Origin: Rhodopirellula islandica
GTDB lineage: Bacteria; Planctomycetota; Planctomycetia; Pirellulales; Pirellulaceae
Assembly (NCBI RefSeq): GCF_001027925.1
Contig: NZ_LECT01000007.1
Coordinates: 326,302-390,301 of the forward strand
Length of the DNA: 64,000 bases
Reading direction: 5' to 3'
Shown here: piece by piece, positions 26,929-39,400 of the stretch
How the letters are laid out: every line of letters starts with the position of its first letter
Position numbering within the stretch: position 1 is the first letter of the stretch
The notes under the pieces: model-generated
The model's database searches: none
What the model was told of the DNA's origin: nothing
What the model saw: the letters and a program-made list of their open reading frames with translations, nothing else
Made by a program: the position numbers and the translations under genes

Positions 26929-27522
26929 ATGTCTGATTCGGAACCGAAGGATGCCATGCGGAACGTGCTCGTTGATGTGGCGTCACTCTGGTGGTTGCCG
27001 CTGATCCGAGGTTTGTTGTTATTGATTCTCGGGATTTACGCCTTGTTTCAACCTGGGATGACCTTGGCGACGTTCGCGCAGGTCGTTGGGTTCTTCTTGG
27101 CCTTCGATGGGGTCATGGCCATCATTGCGGGAGTGATCGGCGACACCCCGTCGCGAGTGGGGACGATCGTCCGAGGCGTGATCGAGGTTTTGGCGGGGAT
27201 GTTCGTGTTTGCAAACCCAATGTTGGTCGCTGGATTGACCGCGACGATTGTGATCAGTGTCATCGGTGCGATGGTGATTGTCTCGGGCGTGGTCGAGATT
27301 GCGGCTGCGATCCAAGATCGGCGGCACATTCAAGGCGAAGGTTGGTTGATCTTGGCCGGGATTCTTTCTGTGTTGATCGGCATTGCTTTGTTGGTCGCGC
27401 CGATGGGATTTGGGCTGACGTTGGTGCGAATTTTGGGCGCGTTGGCGATAGTGTCCAGCATTGCGATGATCGCGTTCGCCTTCCGATTGAAATCGTTGGG
27501 AAGCCGGATCTCTCAGGGCTAG
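26929..27522 (+). CDS. HdeD-like (DUF308) inner-membrane protein
   Basis: A 197-residue hydrophobic protein with about six membrane helices in three pairs, each with the DUF308 pattern: LWWLPLIRGLLLLILGIYALFQP, then FLAFDGVMAIIAGV, FVFANPMLVAGLTATIVISVIGA, EIAAAIQDRR and GWLILAGILSVLIGIALLVAP. This is the HdeD family, linked to acid resistance in E. coli, although most members have not been tested. An aaaggaaatgaaag stretch stands just before the ATG and would be a good ribosome-binding site. Confidence 0.9.
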   Translation: MSDSEPKDAMRNVLVDVASLWWLPLIRGLLLLILGIYALFQPGMTLATFAQVVGFFLAFDGVMAIIAGVIGDTPSRVGTIVRGVIEVLAGMFVFANPMLVAGLTATIVISVIGAMVIVSGVVEIAAAIQDRRHIQGEGWLILAGILSVLIGIALLVAPMGFGLTLVRILGALAIVSSIAMIAFAFRLKSLGSRISQG

Positions 27523-27615
27523 ACGCCCTGTGCGATGAAGGGAACACGCTTGCTGAGACGATCCACCCTGCCCTGCCCCACACAGGGCTGGCCGGGGCGA
27601 CTATGTTGGTCAGCC

Positions 27616-27636
27616 GCTTCTTTCTCGTAAAGAAGC
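27616..27636 (+). terminator. Possible terminator hairpin after the HdeD-like gene
   Basis: GCTTCTTT and AAAGAAGC form a perfect 8-bp stem with a 5-nt loop, 94 bp after the HdeD stop. No run of T follows, so termination is uncertain. Confidence 0.35.
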
Positions 27637-27699
27637 TGGATTGATTCTCAAGAGGATCGGTCTCCCTCCCCTGCCCCTCCCCGCCCTGCCCCGATTGAA

Positions 27700-28860
27700 A
27701 TGTGGTTTCAAATGAAGACTCGTTGGTTCATCCTCGTCGCTGTGCTGCCTTGGTTTGTCATTCCAGTCAAGGCTCAAGAAAAGGTCGTCGACTCGATCGG
27801 CAATCTGGATCCGGAGATGGCGACCGGTCGAACTGTCGAAGACGGCGTCGCGTGGTATGACGTTGCGGAACAGAATATCGAAGGACGAATCCTGCCCGAT
27901 CAAGAGCGGACGCGATGGTTCGATCGCTTCCCAAGCTCCGCCAATGGTTCGGTGACTTCAAACGTTTGGAACCTGAGTCGTCATTCAGCGGGCATGATGG
28001 TTCGCTTCAAAACGGATTCCACCGCCCTTCATGCTCACTACAAATTGTTGAGCAGCAATGTGGCGATGCCGCACATGCCTGCGACCGGAGTCAGCGGGGT
28101 GGACTTTTATGCTCGCGACGGGGAAGGCAATTGGCGTTGGGTGCAGGTCACGCGGCCGACATCGCAAGAGGTCAAGGCAAAGGTCATCGATTCATTGGCA
28201 CCGGGGATGCGGGAGTACGCCGCGTACCTTCCGCTTTACAACGGGATCGAGTCTTTGAAGATTGGTGTTTCACCGGACAGCAAGTTCGAGCAATTGCCGC
28301 CCCGCGAAAAGCCGATTGTGTTTTACGGGACCAGCATCACGCACGGGGCCTGTGCGAGTCGTCCGGGAATGGTCCACACGGGGATCTTGGGGCGTCGCTT
28401 TGATCAGCCCGTCGTGAATCTAGGCTTTTCCGGCAATGGGAAAATGGATCCCGAGGTCGGGGATTATTTGATCCAGATCGATGCCGCGGTCTACGTGATC
28501 GATTGCCTGCCCAACATGAACGCGGCGATGGTGACCGAAAGGTGCGTTCCATTGGTCAAGCAAATTCGTGCTGCGAAACCGGACACGCCGATTGTGTTGG
28601 TGGAAGATCGCCGGAACACAAACAGTTGGATCTTGCCCGCACGTGACGCTCACCACACAGCGAATCATGAGGCTCTGCAGGCGGCGTGCAAGTCGCTGCT
28701 CGCCGACGGGGTGACCGGTCTGCACTACATCGCTGGCGATGAGCTTTATGGAACCGATGGCGACGGTGCGACCGATGGTTCTCACGCCAGCGACCTTGGT
28801 TTCATGCGTCAGGCCGACGTGTTTGACCCCGTGCTTCGCAAAGCAATGGGCGTGGAGTGA
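27700..28860 (+). CDS. Exported SGNH hydrolase with GxDLY-type N-terminal domain
   Basis: A 386-residue exported hydrolase. A signal peptide (MKTRWFILVAVLPWFVIPVKA; a second ATG at 27712 may be the true start) is followed by an N-terminal beta domain with SGVDFYARD, the GxDLY pattern that precedes SGNH domains in many Bacteroidetes and planctomycetes. The catalytic part has FYGTSITHGACAS (Ser212), NLGFSGNGKMDPEVGDYL (Gly/Asn block) and TDGSHASDLG (Asp359, His362). The family deacylates sugars or glycans. It is convergent with the outer-membrane-type gene, 18 bp apart. It is not related closely to the SGNH protein at 19419-20381. Confidence 0.88.
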   Translation: MWFQMKTRWFILVAVLPWFVIPVKAQEKVVDSIGNLDPEMATGRTVEDGVAWYDVAEQNIEGRILPDQERTRWFDRFPSSANGSVTSNVWNLSRHSAGMMVRFKTDSTALHAHYKLLSSNVAMPHMPATGVSGVDFYARDGEGNWRWVQVTRPTSQEVKAKVIDSLAPGMREYAAYLPLYNGIESLKIGVSPDSKFEQLPPREKPIVFYGTSITHGACASRPGMVHTGILGRRFDQPVVNLGFSGNGKMDPEVGDYLIQIDAAVYVIDCLPNMNAAMVTERCVPLVKQIRAAKPDTPIVLVEDRRNTNSWILPARDAHHTANHEALQAACKSLLADGVTGLHYIAGDELYGTDGDGATDGSHASDLGFMRQADVFDPVLRKAMGVE

Positions 28861-28878
28861 GTGTCGGAGCGGTTCCGG

Positions 28879-30159
28879 CTACCAAATCAGCTGGGATCCA
28901 ACGGTCAGGCCGAGAAACCCAAGGTTGTCGTCCATCGGTGAGTCTCCGTTGAGGCCGCCGTCGGGACCAGTGAAGACTCCGGTTGGGTTGGGGCCGCCAA
29001 CGCCGTTGTAGTGCATCGCTTCCATCGCAACGGTCATTGAAAAATGATCGGTCATCACGATGCGAAGTCCCAGTTGCATTTCGGCATTGGCCACCAGAGA
29101 ATCGGCGGAGTCATCGCCGGGCCGCAAGTCGATGTCGCCGATGGTTTGGCGAATGTTGCCCAAAGGTGTGAGGCTGTCCGTGGCGGAAAACTTGCGAGCC
29201 CCGTAGAGCATCGATCCGCGTAGATTCGCGAAGAGTTGCAAGTTTTCGACCGGTAAAACATGGTTGATTTGCAGTGCCATCGTTGGTCCCATCCCTCGGA
29301 ATTGGGAGTGGCCCTGGATGGTGCCTTCATCGGTGGAAGCGAAGTAGCCTTGTGCGACCTTGGCGTACCGAATGCCAGCGTAGAAGTCGATGGGATTGGC
29401 GATCCGGCGTTGGAGTTCCCAGTCAATCACATCGGTTCGCACGGTGCTTTGAAATTCGCCTTCGTTGATGAACGCGAGTCCGGTCAGGATGTCACCATTT
29501 TCGATGAAGTAGCCTGCAGTGCCTTCGTTTCCAGTTGGAATCAGTCCGTTGGCATCGTTGGCAGTCAAACCATCGGAGTGGCGGAACTCCCAAAATCGAA
29601 CTCGCCAACCGAGTGTGTTGTCTTCCGCTTCGCGACCGAATTGGATCCGCGGACTGTGCTCGATTTGCCAGGGGAACCCGATGTGTGAGAACCCGTCATC
29701 GGTTTGCACGATGATCGCGGTGCTGTTGCTTTGAGTGGGTTGGACGAGAACGCTTTCGAAGGTAGCAAACAGGCGTCCTTCTTCGGGTTTGGGCTGAAGT
29801 CCTTCGCTGGCTCGTTGCTGAGTCAGCCGCCCTTCGAATCGGTCGGATTCGAGTTCTTGGATCCGCATTTGCATTTCTGCGAATCGGGAATCCAGATCGA
29901 TGGGTTGAATCTCGCTGAAACCAACCGGTGCTGCTTCGCTTTGGAAATCGTTTGTACCGGAACCCTGGAAGTCAGACAGGGTCAGCACCGGATCGTCGTC
30001 TGCACGGAGGGGACTTGTCCATCCAAACGCAATCAAAGTCAGGCACAGTTGCGAGCAGACCAAAGCCCATTTCAAGTTGCGAAAGTCACGCGGTGGTTCA
30101 AGGCGGTGCACGTCAAGGTCGCTTTCGTTGGGAGCGAGCGGTGAACGTTTCGAGGTCAC
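28879..30159 (-). CDS. Outer-membrane beta-barrel protein (Lpg1974/BBP7-like)
   Basis: A 426-residue protein. A long N-terminal region with a hydrophobic segment (ALVCSQLCLTLIAFGWTSPLRA, about residues 32-53) is the signal. A short coiled-coil-like stretch (MQMRIQELESDRFEGRLTQQ) follows, then a chain of amphipathic strands such as SPRIQFGREAEDNTLGWRVRFWEF and the C-terminal NLGFLGLTVGSQLIW. The latter two resemble the pore-forming or barrel proteins of planctomycetes usually named Lpg1974 or BBP7. The ends of strands have aromatic residues, and the chain ends in a Trp, as barrel proteins often do. The start is the GTG at 30159; the upstream region is shared with the giant gene, which runs in the other direction. 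Confidence 0.7.
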   Translation of the reverse strand: MTSKRSPLAPNESDLDVHRLEPPRDFRNLKWALVCSQLCLTLIAFGWTSPLRADDDPVLTLSDFQGSGTNDFQSEAAPVGFSEIQPIDLDSRFAEMQMRIQELESDRFEGRLTQQRASEGLQPKPEEGRLFATFESVLVQPTQSNSTAIIVQTDDGFSHIGFPWQIEHSPRIQFGREAEDNTLGWRVRFWEFRHSDGLTANDANGLIPTGNEGTAGYFIENGDILTGLAFINEGEFQSTVRTDVIDWELQRRIANPIDFYAGIRYAKVAQGYFASTDEGTIQGHSQFRGMGPTMALQINHVLPVENLQLFANLRGSMLYGARKFSATDSLTPLGNIRQTIGDIDLRPGDDSADSLVANAEMQLGLRIVMTDHFSMTVAMEAMHYNGVGGPNPTGVFTGPDGGLNGDSPMDDNLGFLGLTVGSQLIW

Positions 30160-30435
30160 GAAGTCGTTCGATGAAGGTATGTCATGTTGTCGTAAGGTCT
30201 TCTCTTAGCAGGGGTTGGTATCGCAGCGAAAGGGTGAAATCAATTTGACAAAAAATCTCGTGAAACGCGCGAAACTGGGTGGAAGCCGACTAACGCTGCC
30301 ACTAAATCTGACCCTGTCAAAAAACCGTTGAGAAAGAGCGGTTTTGATTCAAGTCAAAGGATTGGCTTGATCATCCCCAGTGCATGGTTCCACTGCATCG
30401 CTTTGGGGGGAGCCAAATGGATTTGGAGAGCAACC
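30160..30435. promoter_or_regulatory. Divergent control region of the giant gene
   Basis: Between the barrel-protein gene (minus) and the giant gene (plus). TTGACA at 30245-30250 would be a perfect -35, but the -10 region 17 bp on (cgcgaa) is poor. A 7-bp inverted pair aaaaccg/cggtttt is at 30321-30345 in what would be the leader. GGAGAG at 30425-30430 sits 5 bases before the TTG at 30436 and is the best ribosome-binding site. Confidence 0.35.
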
Positions 30436-33400
30436 TTGAATATCGAACACCTTCTGAAACAACTCCGTCAACGATCCAACCGAGCTTCGAAGAGGGGGCG
30501 AGACGACAGCGAACGCAAGGTCCGTACTCGACGTGCTCTGAATCGACGGCGTCGGGCTCGTTTGGAATCCTTGGAAGACCGCCGTTTGCTCGCCAGTGAT
30601 GTTTCTCTGTCCGGGAACACGTTGCTCGCGGTGGGAGATGACGATGTGCACAATCAGTATCATCTTCAGTTGGTCGATTTTCACGGAACCGAATCATTTC
30701 AGATCAGTAGCAACACGTTCATCAGTGAGGACGATCCTGCTCTGTACGACATGAGCGTCGACGAGAAAAAAGTCGTCGTGGGGACCGGTTCGATTTCGGG
30801 CGTGGAAATCCGTGGCGGGGCAAAAGACAACGTGTTCACCGTCGGTGATCTTTCGGGGTATCTGATCCAGCTTGATGGAGAAGCGGGGACGGATGGATAT
30901 GTCTTGAAAGATTTATTTGGAACTGTCGCGGTGAATGACACCGGTGGTGCCATTGATTTGACACATTTGACATCGCCATGGACGACCAGTTTGTCTGGCG
31001 GGACCGCGACGGTTGAAGTCGATGGCGGCGCGAGCACGGCGACGATTCCAAACGCCAATGCGTACACGATGACGCCGAATTCACTTTCCTGGTCAAGTGC
31101 GTTGACGGCCATCAACGAGGGCTTGGAGGAACTGGCAAGCCTGGGTGACGAACTCGTCACCCACGATCGTTTGCTAGAGAATCAAAGTGTGTTGAATCAA
31201 AAGTCGGTGGGCAGTTTCTTGCCGATCGGCGAGATCTTTCGCGAAAAGATCGCGAATCCGGTGGCCAGCTATTTCTCGTCCGGAGGTTCACCGGAAATCA
31301 ATGTTTGGGGATTGCTGGAGGAACTGCAGTCGGTGAAGGCAAGTAGCCAGTTGGGAGACGCCTTGCTGAATTGGGAGATTGACGCGGAGATCATTGGGAA
31401 GTCTGAGCGAGAGACCTTGGCACTGGAAATCACTGCTGAATTGGTGCACTCGAGTGTTGACTTGTCGTTGCCGGATTCTTTGCTGAATATGGACGGGACC
31501 CTCGAGAATAGTCTCGGTGTTGACGAGCTGAAAGCCAACCTGACAACTGGATTCACGTGGGATTTGTCGATCGGCTGGGATGTCTCATCCGTCCCATACT
31601 TTTTCGTTGACTTCACCGATGATGTCCGGGTCACGGCAACCATTGGTGACATTGACGCCGACTTCAAGCTCAACGCGGGGTTGTTGGGATTGGAAGTTGG
31701 GAAGCATGGCCCAGCGTCGGCGTCGAGTTCGTTGCAATTTGATTTCGAAACGACGCTCCCGCTGAGCGAATTGTCTTCGCTGGATGGGAAGAACGGAGGG
31801 GCCAGCGATGGAGTTGTCCAGACCATTGAATTGCAAAGTTCCGATCGAATGGAATTGCTCTCCGATGATGCGAACCCATCGGCTCAATTGGACGTCGATC
31901 TGTATGCCGTGGCGACGGGGATCAGCGGGATTTCCGAGAGCGAAGCGGTTCACATTCAGTGGAGTGACGATCTTTACAGCGAAGCCGATCCAGTTTTGTC
32001 GGAAGACTTGACGACTTCGGAGTTTGAACCGTTCTTCCAATCCGATGCGACCACTCTGCTGCAGATGGCCGAACAGTTTTCGATCTTCTTGGAAACTCTA
32101 TCGGCAAAAACACTCGACTCGAACGTCGTGCCGCTGACCGAGAGTCTCACGGTGGCGGACTTGGTCGATGTGTCAGGCGTCTACGAGAATTTGGTTGTTG
32201 AACCCACTCGACTTCCGCAGCACACATCGGCGACTTCGATTTTAGCGGTCAACGGTGGGGACCCGCTCGGAACCAGTGGAGACGGCGATTCCGACCTCGT
32301 TCTGCAACTTCGAAATGGCGACAAGTATCATATCGATTTGGACTTTGGGAATCCGACGACGCTGGGGGCGGTGGTTCAGTTAATCGTTCATGCCGTCAAC
32401 GATTCAAGCAAGTTGGTCGTGGTCCAAGATCCGAAGCGAGGACTGACGCTTGCCGACCTCACGTCAGGAGATCACAAGTTTGAGTTCTCTGCTGAAACGG
32501 ATTCCGAGGGTGAAGACTATGCGGTGGTCGGGAACCTCGGTTTGGACGCGGTTGCGGTCGAGCGAGACGTCACCGGGGACGCGAGCGATGAGTGGGTGAT
32601 CGACGTTGCTCCGGTCAACGGTCCCGCTTTTACATCGATTCAATCGTTTGCGAAACTTGCGAATGATCTGACGGCGGGCGTTGTGACTGGACTCGCGTAC
32701 GATGCGGATGCGAGCGGTGGCCCGACGCTTTCTTTTGAAGTCGTGATCGATCAATCGATTGCGGATCAAAATGGAAACGCCATGTCGTTGATCGACCTGG
32801 GAGAACTGAAACAGATCGATCTGTCAGCGGGAACGATTGACGTCTCGAATGCTCGAGTCCAAATGCAGTTCCCTTTTGATTTGCTTTTGACGGAAGTCGG
32901 AAGCGACGTGGAACGGACAACTCCGTTGGCGGAACTCAACGGCGGAAGAGGCGTGTCGGTCAGCCAGGACATCGATGGTTTTCTTGCCGATTTAGACATT
33001 CGTGTTGGCGACGGAACAACGTTTTCGGTCGACTTGGATCTGGGACTTGGGATTCGTTCCCTTTCTGACTTTGGGATCGTTGACGGCAGCGGGAGTGACC
33101 TGAGTGTGATCCTGAACGATGGCAGCCATTTTGAAGTGGATCTGGCTGAAACGGTGGATTCCACCGGGAATGTTGCGGGGACGTTGGCAGAGTTGTTCGA
33201 GCTGATCAACGCATCCGCATTGGACGCTGGCGTGACGAGCGAGCAGTTCACAGCAACGATTGATGCTGCTCGGTCAAGCCTGCGATTGCTGGACAAGACA
33301 ACCGGCGCATCGTCCTTTGCAGTGAGTGGGCGGGTCGCAGATGCCTTGGTCTTCGGAACATCCGTTTCGATCGAAGTGGACGGCAAGGATGCCATCCTGT

Positions 33401-36400
33401 TTGAAAATACGGTGGGGACACTCGGTGACTTGGTGAGCAGGATCACCGACGCGGCAGAGACCGCGGGATTAACACTGCCCGATCCCGACAACGCCGGCGC
33501 CAGTTGGGACTTCGACGTTCGATTGGTCGGTGCTGGAATTGAAATCGTGGATCAAACCACGATCGGAAGTGAGATCACGGGAAACGCCGAAACGAACACG
33601 ACCGAAGATCAGCTTCACGCGACAGGCACGTTCACCGGTAAAACGCTTTCGTTCCGAACAGTCACGATCACGGGTGGGGCGGGCGAGGGGCAAACACGCA
33701 CGATCCAGTCCAACACCAATGATGTGCTGACACTGACCGAAAAATGGGACGTCCAGCCGGATGCGACGTCGATCTTTCAAGTCAACAACGGGTTGTTCGT
33801 CAACGCGGCGAATCGATCGGCCGCGGCGTTTGGCCTTGGTCTGACCAATGACCAACGCGTTGATGGTTCCGAGCGGACGGTCGGTGGGGCTCCGCTGCAT
33901 GGGGATACGTCCAGCCGACGATTGCAGTTGATGCAAGTATCCGAGCCGCACCTGCAGATTTCCATGGATCTCGACGAAGGCACGCAGGGTGCGGGCACAG
34001 GGATCTACGGTCCCTTGGAAGTGGCGGTTTCCGCGGTGTCTGTGAATGCAGCCAGCTTTCAAACGGAATTGACTCTTCGTGGGAAGACATTGGACCGTTT
34101 GAACTCGGGATTGGAAGATCCGTATTCGATGCTGCTTCAGGATGGCAACATCGTTTCGACCTCCGCCTTTGATCTTTCTATGCAAGTCGGATCGGACCCG
34201 AGGGTGGCCATTGACGGTGCCACGGGAACCACCTCGTTCGATGTGTCTGTCGCCAACATTTTCGACGTCCAGTCGGGCGACGAAGTGTTGATTCCGACGA
34301 TGAGCAGCGACGATGATGTTCGTGCCCTGCTGCAATCGTTGGCATCCGTCACGATGGACGACTTCTTGAGCACTCTCGAATCCGTGAGCGACTATCTCTT
34401 TGAGTTGCAGACGCAGTCGAAACTGGGGAAGTCGCTGCCAGGTTTGCCCAAGTCGGTGGGCTCGATGTTGGGGTTTGGTGAGAACTTTGAGAAAAGACTG
34501 GACGAGATCCGCGACTTGCCCATCGCGACGTTGCAGCAACTTCATGCCGCGCTGAATGACACCACGCAGAAAACGACGAACACACTCGCAGGAGCGATGG
34601 CAACTTCCTTGAGTTTTGAGAAGGCGACGTCGCAGTTCCTGTTTGATTTGCACTACTTGCTGGAGCAGATCAATCCTTCGCTCCCGTTGACTCTGAATCT
34701 GACTTCGTTGGGTGACGATCTGAATGCGGCTGGCGATAACCTGCAGGCCTTGGGGCTGCGGCAGGTCGCTGCAATTGTTGACTCGTCGGGAACCAGTCTG
34801 TTGGATGTGGTCGCGGATGGTGAGATGCATGTTGTTGTCGGCATGGATTTGACGAATCCGGATGCTCCAGCCACCAAGTTGGTTTCGGATCCCGATGCTG
34901 ATGAGGGAACTCGAGCTGAGTTCCATGTCAAAGCGTCATCGGCCGAGTCCATGAACTTCCCCGCCGTGCTGGGAAGCATGGCGGTCGGAGTCTTTGGTGG
35001 TCAATTTGTGTTGAATCGGGACGGTGTTGTCGGCACGTCTGATTCCGCGACCTATGAAGTGAAGTTGAAAAGCGATGTCGACGCAGCGACGGCGTTGGAG
35101 GGGGCCGCTCTCCCTGTCATCACGAAGATTGATGTCGCAGGAGAAGCCAAGGGGAGTTTCGGACTCGTGCTTCCGGAATCTGTGATCCCGCAAGACGCTC
35201 CTACTCATTTGACTCCCAACATCACGGTCGAGGTCACCAATCTAAACGACATCGCAGCGGACAATCCGAGCCGAAGTTCGACCCTGACGACGAACATGTC
35301 CGGGAATCCAGGCGAATGGGCGACGTTTGAAACGCTGACCCAGAACTTTTCGCTGACCGATTCCATGGAAGGTTTCAAACTCGGGGTTCAGCGTTTGTTT
35401 CGTGGATTGGACGATGTGTTTGACACCGCGTTGTTGGGGCAAGACCTCCCGCTGGTCGGCAAACAACTGGCGGAGGCGGCGAACTTTCTGGATCAAATCG
35501 GTGAGTCGGTCTATGCCAACCTGGATCTGCTTCCAAAATCTGGCATCACAATGGACTCCGTTCATGTGGCATTGTTTGATGCGTTTGGACCGGGTGGGTT
35601 TGGATGGCTGCAAGACAGTACCCTGCGCTCCAATCCAGACACGTTTGTCAACATCGACGATGTGGGAGTGACTCGCGAAACGATTGTGACCGCCAGTGGC
35701 CGCGAATTGGTGACCGGTGTCGAGTATCGAATGGATTTGGAGATGACTCCGGAGAGTCTGCAGTTCCCAATCGATTTGGATTTGTTGTTGCCTGGTGTGG
35801 GGCTGACGACCGAAGCCCTCGCGGATGTGAAGTTTGGCTTCAAAATGCCGCTGATCGTCGGCGTGAGTGTTCTGGATGGTGTCTACCTCGACGTCGCCTC
35901 TGACAACGAGGTGGAAATCAGTTTGGACATTTCCTTGCCCAGTCACGTGGCGAGTTTGTCCGGTGAAGCCTCGCTGTCATTCTTCAACACCGATTCGACC
36001 CAGCCCAAAATTTCGAGAGACCAAGGCAGTTGGATCTTTGACGGATTCAAGGTCGGGCAAATCATCGAAGTCGAAGGCAGTGACAACCCGGCAAACAACG
36101 ACGGTCGGTTCGTGATCACTGCGATCGATGCGTTGGGTACCGAACTGACGCTGGCCGCCACCGATGAAGCTCTTGCCGCTTCCAGCCTGACAGATGATCG
36201 CGTCGTTCCCGAGGGCCCCACGACGGATATCCAGGTGCAGGTTTCGACGGTTTCGATGACTGGCGGAAACGCCGTCGATTTCAATGCTAGCCAACAGACC
36301 ATCGCGCGTGGTGCCGGTAGCTGGTTGGAGGACGGTTTTCGAGTGGGTGACACGATCATTGTCGACAATGCCGGATCGAATGATGGATCGTGGATCATTT

Positions 36401-39400
36401 CGGCGATCGATGCCGTGGGTCGAACGTTGACATTGGAAGGAGGCCCGACCACCAATGCGAGTGGAGTCGCTGGCGTTCGGATCCGTTCCAATCAACAACA
36501 TGGTTTCGATGCGGAGATGGGTGTGCTTCCCTATCGCGTTTGGGATGCGACGCCTGACCAGTCGGAGTTCACCGGGACGTTTGTCTTTGATTTGCATGGT
36601 CCTAACGAGAGCGGGAGCCAGACACGTTTGTCGGTCAACGATCTGGATTCGCAACCTGAATTCCCCGTCGCACCACGAAACGGATTCACTACGGCTCCGT
36701 TGTCGGGACTTCTCACACTGACGGAGGGCACTGGAGTTGGGCAAGAGATTGTTCTCAACGATATTTCGCTTCAACTGGAAACCAATTTGCCTCGCACGGC
36801 AGCGTTCCCACCATTCCGAGCTCAGTTAGACGTGACCAACTGGGACTGGGACCTGAGCGATTCGTTGTTGACCAAGGGGACTCCAGACGAGATCGCGTTC
36901 AACGACGTTCAGTTTGAATTGGTCGGTTTTGTGCGTGATTTTTTGGGCCCGTCTTTGACGCGTTTTCGGGCCGCATTGGAGCCCATGGACGGAGTCATCG
37001 ATTTCCTGACCAGTGAAGCGATGCCGATTTTGTCCGCCTTGTTTGGACGGACGTCTTATGCGTCGGCCCCCGGCATTTTTGGTGGACGCAGTGAGGCAGG
37101 CGATTTTGCGGGGGCCGCCGATGTGATTCGAAAGTTGGTGGACGGTGGCACACCGTCACACACGGGATTCACAAACTACTTGGACCTAATTGGTTTTGCT
37201 GATTCGAAGAGAACGCTGACCGCGATCAGTGAATTGACGGGCCAGCACTGGATCGACATGGGGCGTTTTGATGTCAGTGTCAGTGAGGCGATGAGCCGAA
37301 ACGCGACCGTCGAAACCATCTACGATGAGTCCAGCAACGCGGAACGATTGAAAGGTGACTTTGGGGATGCTCCGTTGCGATTGAGCGGAAGCCCCGAGCT
37401 CGCCTTCTCCATGAGTGAAAACTCGATCGAGCGTCGAAACCTTGTGTTGACTGGTCAGACTGTTAGTTGGGGGTACTCTGCGGTCACTGGATCAACACTG
37501 ACTAGCAGCGTGCCTTGGTCGACCTATGGCGTAGAAGAAGGATTCACTCTCACGATCCAAAATCTGACCGGGGCCAATGCCGTCTTCAACGGCAGTTACA
37601 CGGTAGGGCTTGTCTCCGGGACGACGGCTCAGATTTCGCGAGATGGATTCAATCTGGTCGGGACATCGATCTCCGTTCCACGATTGGTGATCAACGCGTC
37701 GACGTGGATCCGTGATGGATTTCAAGCTGGACAAACCATTCGAATCGATGGTGGCACCAACGTTGGAACGTACACTGTCTCTTCGGTTTCCGAGACTGAG
37801 TTGACCGTGAGTTCGTCATTCGTGGCGGAAGAGACGGTCCCATCGTCAGCAAACCCCAATGTTCGTGTGCAGAACGCGGTGGGAGACTACTCAGGATCCA
37901 TCAAGGGCCAGATCAACGCGGTCCTCAACGATCCGCTTGCGTCTGCTCAGCAGGCTGCGGCCAGCTTCCTGATGACGCAGACGTTACCAGGTCGCGGAAT
38001 TGGATACGGTTTTGACTTGCTGGGCGGAGTGACCCGAGAAGTCTTTTCTCCGATCGACAGTGCCCTGAAGGGATTCGACCCCATTGAGTTGCCCATTTTG
38101 AATCAGGCATTCGGGTTGCTCATCGGTGACACCACGTTTGACGGCAAGTCGGCGGCGGAAAGCAATCTGCTGCACTACAGCACGCCCGAATTGCAGTTCA
38201 CGCTCTATCAAGACTTCCCATTGGACAAGAAAACGTTCTTCTGTGAAGTGCCGTTTGGTTCTGCGTTTGCCAGTTCCGGAATCTGTGACGTGGTGAGCAG
38301 CGGATCTCCCACTCCGTTTGTGTCCGTCTCATTCGAAGCACGCATGGACTATGGCGTTGCGGTCGACACTACCGGCCTCGAACTCTACCGAGACTCGGGG
38401 AACCCGGATGCGATCATCGAAGGATTTTACTTCGACGATACTGACGGCGTCGATCTGAATCCATCTCTCATTGGTGGCAATGAAAGCGGGCCTGTTGGGA
38501 CCAGTTATGGACTGACCGATGTTCCGCAATCTCGGATTCTTGGCGGAATTGGCGTGGGAGTGTTCCGTAAATTTGGAACCGGACTCGGGAATCTCAAAGT
38601 CGGTGTGGAGTTGTCATTTCATACCGGACAAGATCTCAACTTTCACGATCCCAATGGGGATGGACGAATTCGAGCCAGCGAATTCGATGTCTTGACCGAA
38701 TCCGCCGTGGATGAAAACGGTCTGCTGACATTTGCGAATTCTGAGAATGCGTTTGACAAGAGTGTGCGAATCGAAGTTCGCGGCGATGCGTTTTTGAAGA
38801 TCAAAGCTCTGTTCATCACGATCATTGACGTTCGTGTGAACATCTTCACGATCGGATTCAATATCCCTCTGGAGAGCAAGTCGTTTGCGTCGCCTAATTT
38901 GGCGACCCTGTCGGGTGGAACCTTGCGGCTGCACGTGGGCGAATCCGATGCGGCGACGCGTGGGTATCGAACTGGCAATGTGAACGAAGCAATTTATGTC
39001 GGTTACAACCCACGGACCAATGAGATTGTCGTCTCGGGATTTGGTTCGCAATCCGAACGATTCCATGCGTCCAGCGTCTCTCTGATTGAAGCCTCCGCTG
39101 GCACGGGAAATGACCTGCTTTTCGTTCGTCCCGAAGTGACTCGTCAGGTGTCCTTCGATGGTGGAGAAGGCGACGATGTGATGTTCGGCGGCAGTGGTCC
39201 GGATGAGCTGGTCGGTGGATTGGGAAATGATTCCATCGATGGACGTCTCGGCGATGATTCGATCTGGGGTGATCTGAAAGTTGGCGCCACTGGAGGTTTG
39301 GATTGGTTGTTTGGTGGTGACGGAAGAGACACGATCTATGGCGGTCCCGGGATCGATGTCATTCGTGGTTGGCGTGACGACGATGATTTGCATGGCGGCG

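Noticed and set aside
30245-30273. TTGACA as promoter of the giant gene
   Set aside because: The -10 at the right distance is cgcgaa; kept only as a note in the control region.
33469-34926. A 485-codon antisense frame inside the giant gene
   Set aside because: It is a shadow of the GC-rich third positions; no domain, and the plus-strand frame is clearly coding.
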